Shown one piece after another: positions 7,735 to 10,202 of a stretch of 10,202 nucleotides of DNA. How positions within the stretch are numbered: position 1 is the stretch's first letter; every line of letters begins with the position of its first letter. The position numbers were made by a program, and so were the translations under genes. Source of the stretch: Bacteroidales bacterium (GTDB lineage Bacteria; Bacteroidota; Bacteroidia; Bacteroidales; UBA932); NCBI GenBank assembly GCA_017429205.1, contig JAFRPH010000066.1, positions 1 to 10,202 of the forward strand. Reading direction: 5' to 3'. The notes beneath the pieces are model-generated. The model ran no database searches. It saw only the letters and a program-made list of their open reading frames with translations, and was not told the DNA's origin.

Positions 7735-7872
7735 AAAATATGTGCAGAAACAGTCGATTTGCACATATTTGGTTAACTTTGAATGAAAATTGTGTAGAAA
7801 GGGCCTATTTACACACATTTTGACAGAAAACGACGAAATCTGTGTGGAATCGGCCATTCTGCACATTAATTT
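7735..7872. repeat. Three dyad-symmetric repeats at exact 50-base period
   Basis: Three related units start their TGTG core at 7741, 7791 and 7841. Each has the pattern TGTGyrGAA, about seven bases, ATT, two bases, CACA, flanked by A-rich and T-rich runs. Unit 1 is an 11-bp perfect inverted repeat, AAATATGTGCA / TGCACATATTT (7736-7746 and 7760-7770). Unit 2 spans about 7785-7821, and unit 3 spans about 7836-7872 with an inner GAAT/ATTC pair. Units 1 and 2 agree at about 22 of 30 core positions while the ~20-base linkers differ. The last unit ends ten bases before the M20 start. They could be regulator binding sites or relics of a dispersed palindromic repeat. The rest of the 194-base gap (7688-7881) holds the stem-loop and -7 box listed separately. 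Confidence 0.75.
7758..7781 (+). promoter_or_regulatory. Candidate promoter within the repeat cluster
   Basis: TAACTTTG at 7774-7781 matches TAnnTTTG. A TTTG at 7758-7761 lies 12 bases upstream and is part of the right arm of repeat unit 1. If used, it would give a roughly 90-base leader for the M20 gene containing repeat units 2 and 3, and a protein bound at unit 1 would block it. The motif is visible; the regulation is inference. Confidence 0.45.
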
Positions 7873-7881
7873 GGGGACCAT

Positions 7882-9000
7882 ATGGATTTTCTATTCTTCC
7901 ATGAACTGTTGAGCATCGATTCCACTTCAGGCAAGGAGCGGAAGGTGGCCGAATGGCTGGCGGAACGCCTGCCGGGGATGTTCCCCGAGGCGAACCGGCC
8001 CGTCCTCCGGGTCGACGAGGTCGGCGACGGCACCCTGAACCTCCTCCTCACCTGGGGCTCTCCCCGCATTGTTTTCTGCAGCCACCTCGACACCGTTCCG
8101 CCGTATATCAGGCCGGAGTTCCCGGAGGGGGTATTCCTCTCCGAACCGTCGCTCCGCGACCCCTCCCATCAGAGATGGGCCCCTCCCTCTTATGCGGCCG
8201 AGGGTGGCCACAGGTTCGGAGCGGAACACCCCCTCCGCGACACCCTCATCAAGGGCCGGGGAAGCTGCGACGCGAAGGGACAGGTGTTTGCGCTGGTGAC
8301 AGCGTGCCAGCGGCTGGCGGAGGAGGGGAAGACGGACTTCGGGCTGCTGCTGCTCGCGGGCGAGGAAACCGGATCGTGGGGCGCCAAGGCGTTCGCGAAG
8401 ACGGACTTCCGGGCCCCGTACCTGGTCGTGGGCGAGCCGACGGAGAACCGGATGGTGAGCGCATCCAAGGGGACCAAGTCGTTCGACCTCAAGTTCACCG
8501 GCGAGGCCTTCCATTCGGGCTATCCGCAGTACGGCGTAAGCGCCGTGGATCTGTTTGTCGATTTCGTGAGCAAGCTGAAAGCGAAGGACTTCGGCCTGGA
8601 TCCCGTGCTGGGTGAAACGACCTGGAACATCGGCCTGGTGCACAGCGACAACCCGCAGAACATCCTGTCGCCGGAGCTCACCTGCCGGATCTATTTCCGG
8701 ACGACCTTCGTCTCGGACGAGGCCGTGTGCAAGTGGATGGCGAGCCTGGGGCCGGAAGCACGGATTACCGTCACCCCCCGCGGCGGCGATACGCCGGCGA
8801 CGTACTGGACCGTCGAAGGGCTGCCGGCGGGGCCCGTGGCCTTCGGCAGCGACGCGCCGCACCTCAAGAACTTCACGCACAAGGCCATCTGCGGGCCGGG
8901 CAGCATCACCGTCGCGCACCGCGACGACGAGCACGTCCGCATCGCCGAGCTGGAGAAGGCCGTGGAGCAGTATTTGGAGATTTACCAATCCGTACAATAG
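7882..9000 (+). CDS. M20 family metallo-hydrolase (DapE/ArgE type) with an in-frame palindromic insert
   Basis: A 372-residue zinc-dependent amidohydrolase that removes acyl groups from amino acids or splits small peptides. Metal and catalytic residues are in place: H68 and D70 in SHLDTVP, D130 in GRGSCDAKG, E161/E162 in LLAGEETGS, E185 in VGEPTEN, and H346 in AHRDDEHV near the C-terminus. The dimerisation-domain motif ASKGTKSF...GEAFHSGYPQ is also present. Residues 84-119 (8131-8238) have no counterpart in relatives as I know them; taking them out gives PEGDTLIKGRGSCDAKG, which is normal for the family. That segment is flanked by inverted repeats and listed separately. Between asd and dapB, a role as succinyl-diaminopimelate desuccinylase is tempting. 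Many Bacteroidota use the DapL route, though, and acetylornithine deacetylase or a peptidase is equally possible. It may be co-transcribed with the next three genes. Confidence 0.9.
   Translation: MDFLFFHELLSIDSTSGKERKVAEWLAERLPGMFPEANRPVLRVDEVGDGTLNLLLTWGSPRIVFCSHLDTVPPYIRPEFPEGVFLSEPSLRDPSHQRWAPPSYAAEGGHRFGAEHPLRDTLIKGRGSCDAKGQVFALVTACQRLAEEGKTDFGLLLLAGEETGSWGAKAFAKTDFRAPYLVVGEPTENRMVSASKGTKSFDLKFTGEAFHSGYPQYGVSAVDLFVDFVSKLKAKDFGLDPVLGETTWNIGLVHSDNPQNILSPELTCRIYFRTTFVSDEAVCKWMASLGPEARITVTPRGGDTPATYWTVEGLPAGPVAFGSDAPHLKNFTHKAICGPGSITVAHRDDEHVRIAELEKAVEQYLEIYQSVQ
8121..8239. repeat. Palindromic element inserted in frame in the M20 gene
   Basis: The left arm (8124-8147) and right arm (8213-8236) are inverted repeats of 24 bp with only 2 mismatches, and pairing continues at 8123/8237 and 8121/8239. 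Between them lie the hairpins GTCGC-TCC-GCGAC (8148-8160) and CCCATC-AGA-GATGGG (8165-8179), and the pair CCCTC/GAGGG (8185-8189 and 8200-8204). CTCCGCGAC occurs twice (8152-8160 and 8233-8241). The reading frame passes through without a stop and adds 36 residues (108 bp, a multiple of three). Because the arms are complementary, the two strands encode related peptides, RFGAEHPLRD on plus and RFGEEYPLRE on minus. No transposase is present. The layout resembles Rickettsia palindromic elements. Confidence 0.8.
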
Positions 9001-9010
9001 AATCATCATT

Positions 9011-9199
9011 ATGGGAAAAGACCGATTTGACATCAAAGAACGGGAGAACCTGAGCATGCTGACGGATGCACGCGTCATCATCGACAAGGAGACCGGCGTC
9101 AACTACCTGTATGTTTGCCACGGCTATGGCGGCGGCCTGACGCCGCTCCTGGACGCCGAAGGAAAACCCATCGTCACCAAAGACGGATACCAGAAATAG
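9011..9199 (+). CDS. Small DUF6440-like protein
   Basis: The protein has 62 residues, soluble and charged, with no signal peptide or membrane segment. Visible blocks are RFDIKERENL, ARVIIDKETGVNYLYV, a glycine run GYGGGLTPLLD and GKPIV near the end. The pattern 'internal DKETGV-YL, then GGLTPLLD, then GKP' recalls DUF6440, a family of unknown function that I know mainly from Firmicutes; this match is from memory and not checked. The start at 9011 lies 10 bases after the M20 stop and the stop lies 9 bases before dapB, so it is almost surely part of the same transcript. Its codon use and GC resemble its neighbours. No function can be assigned. Confidence 0.8.
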   Translation: MGKDRFDIKERENLSMLTDARVIIDKETGVNYLYVCHGYGGGLTPLLDAEGKPIVTKDGYQK

Positions 9200-9208
9200 G
9201 AAAAGGCC

Positions 9209-9868
9209 ATGAAAGTCATCATCAGCGGATACGGCCGGATGGGCCATATGGTGGAAAAGGAGCTGGCGAAGCGGGGAATCGAACTCGTCGCGGCCAGCGA
9301 GGACATTTGCAGCGTGGACCCGGAGGTCGCGAAGGAGTGCGTGGTCATCGACTTTACCTGGCCGGACGCCTTCAAGGCCAATTACGGATTCATCGCCCGG
9401 CATTTCAAGGCCGCCGTCGTGGGGACGACCGGATGGAACGACATCGAGGCCGATGTGTTCCGCGCCTTCGAGGAGGCCGGGACGCCGCTGATCTATGCGT
9501 CCAACTTCTCCCTCGGGGTGAACGCCCTGTTCGCCGCCGTGGAGCGGGTCAGCGCCATGCTGAAGGGGAACGGCTACACCCCCGCCGTGGAGGAAACGCA
9601 TCACATCCATAAGCTGGACGCTCCCTCGGGCACGGCCAAGAGCCTGGGGAAACTGGTGGAGGCGAACCTCGGCACCGAGCCGGAAATCACGGCCCATCGC
9701 ATCGGCGAAGTCCCTGGTATCCATACGGTTACCTTTATATCCGATGTCGATAAGCTCACCCTTACCCACGAAGCGTTCGGCCGCGAAGGCCTCGCCGCAG
9801 GCGCCGTCGCCGCCGCGCTCATGACCGAAGGGCTGAAGGGCGTGCACGAGTTCCGCGACCTGCTATGA
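9209..9868 (+). CDS. dapB: 4-hydroxy-tetrahydrodipicolinate reductase
   Basis: Reduces the DapA product to tetrahydrodipicolinate with NAD(P)H, on the path to diaminopimelate (cell wall) and lysine. Motifs: nucleotide loop SGYGRMG (6-12), VIDFTWP, GTTGW (72-76), SNFSLGVN (98-105), and the catalytic segment EETHHIHKLDAPSGTAKSL with H131, H132 and K135 in place. HRIGEVPGIHTV and the C-terminal GLKGVHEFRDLL follow. At 219 residues it is shorter than the E. coli enzyme (273). The shortening is mainly between the first strand pair (about 28-44), giving a compact cofactor domain, as in many Bacteroidota. A short purine stretch (GGAAAAGG) precedes the ATG, 9 bases after the DUF6440-like gene. The stop overlaps the next gene as ATGA. 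Confidence 0.97.
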   Translation: MKVIISGYGRMGHMVEKELAKRGIELVAASEDICSVDPEVAKECVVIDFTWPDAFKANYGFIARHFKAAVVGTTGWNDIEADVFRAFEEAGTPLIYASNFSLGVNALFAAVERVSAMLKGNGYTPAVEETHHIHKLDAPSGTAKSLGKLVEANLGTEPEITAHRIGEVPGIHTVTFISDVDKLTLTHEAFGREGLAAGAVAAALMTEGLKGVHEFRDLL

Positions 9869-10202
9869 TGAAGGTCCTCTTCGTGTGCCACGGGAACATC
9901 TGCCGCTCCCCGATGGCGGAGTTCATTTTCAAAGCATTGGCCCAGGCGAAAGGCGTGGCGGTGTATGCCGAGTCGGCGGCCGTATCGACCGAGGAAACCG
10001 GCAATCCCATCTATCCCCCGGCCCAGCGGAGCCTTCGTCAGCACGGGATTCCCTTCGACCCGGGCAAACGCGCCCGGCAGGTCACGCGGCGGGACTACGA
10101 CCGCTTCGACCGCATCATCTGCATGGACGCCTCCAACCTCCGGCTCATCCGGCGCATCATTCCGGACGATCCGGAAGGCAAGATCCACCTCATGATGTCC
10201 TA
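9865..10202 (+). CDS. Low-molecular-weight protein-tyrosine phosphatase, 3' end missing
   Basis: About 112 codons are visible before the right edge. Two in-frame ATGs exist: 9865 overlaps the dapB stop as ATGA, and 9868 follows directly. Either is possible; the second gives MKVLFVCHGNICRSPMAE, the usual start of the family. The phosphate-binding loop CHGNICR carries the catalytic cysteine and arginine (C7 and R13 counted from 9868). Further family traits are the SAAVSTEETGNPIYPPAQ segment, where the specificity loop lies, and YDRFDRIICMDASNL. The general-acid aspartate (DP motif) would lie beyond the edge. Such enzymes dephosphorylate tyrosine kinases of polysaccharide export or arginine-phosphate; the substrate is unknown here. 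Its link to dapB is probably through translational coupling, not function. Confidence 0.93.
   Translation, partial: MMKVLFVCHGNICRSPMAEFIFKALAQAKGVAVYAESAAVSTEETGNPIYPPAQRSLRQHGIPFDPGKRARQVTRRDYDRFDRIICMDASNLRLIRRIIPDDPEGKIHLMMS

Noticed and set aside
7735..7872. CRISPR array
   Set aside because: Only three units, diverged from each other, with AT-rich linkers of about 20 bases and no cas genes; dyad binding sites or a palindromic repeat fit better.
8121..8241. Insertion sequence or intein in the M20 gene
   Set aside because: Far too short, with no transposase or splicing motifs; it is a non-autonomous palindrome at most.
7927..9102. Minus-strand open frame opposite the M20 gene
   Set aside because: Shadow of the M20 gene; it stays open through the insert only because the palindrome is free of stops on both strands.
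8906..9847. Minus-strand open frame of about 313 codons opposite dapB and the DUF6440-like gene
   Set aside because: Shadow in GC-rich DNA; dapB has all catalytic motifs on the plus strand.

Overview
The window looks like a chromosomal fragment of a GC-rich, probably uncultured member of the Bacteroidota, most likely Bacteroidales. The grounds are intergenic promoter -7 boxes of the form TAnnTTTG, very little Shine-Dalgarno sequence before starts, a fused aspartokinase-homoserine dehydrogenase, and Bacteroidales-like CdaA, MutS2, Asd and low-molecular-weight phosphatase sequences. Genus is not decidable from the sequence alone.

Left half (1-4499, minus strand): a tightly packed operon read from 4499 downwards. 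Its order is cdaA (c-di-AMP synthase), mutS2 (MutS-like ATPase with Smr domain), a YraN/UPF0102 endonuclease-like gene, and a mannose-1-phosphate guanylyltransferase-like gene that runs off the left edge. Gaps are 3, 4 and 11 bases. The guanylyltransferase-like protein lacks about 21 residues carrying the nucleotide-binding signature of its family.

Centre (4500-4556): a 57-base divergent intergenic region with a TAnnTTTG box on each strand and a shared CAATTG in the middle. Both flanking genes would have very short leaders or none.

Right half (4557-10202, plus strand): genes of the aspartate family of amino acids. These are a compact thrA (692 residues, one ACT-like region, unusual residues in the dehydrogenase half), asd, an M20 metallo-hydrolase of the DapE/ArgE type, a 62-residue DUF6440-like protein, dapB, and the start of a low-molecular-weight phosphotyrosine phosphatase that overlaps dapB by ATGA. 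ThrA, Asd and DapB make phosphorylated aspartate, aspartate semialdehyde and tetrahydrodipicolinate. DapA is not in the window.

Two structures are not ordinary genes. Between asd and the M20 gene lie three copies of a dyad-symmetric AT-rich motif with an exact 50-base period. Inside the M20 gene is an in-frame segment of about 108-120 bp bounded by near-perfect 24-bp inverted repeats, with smaller hairpins between them. It falls at a position where relatives have no extra residues, and removing it restores a normal family sequence. It resembles the protein-coding palindromic elements known from Rickettsia and is the best candidate here for something undescribed.
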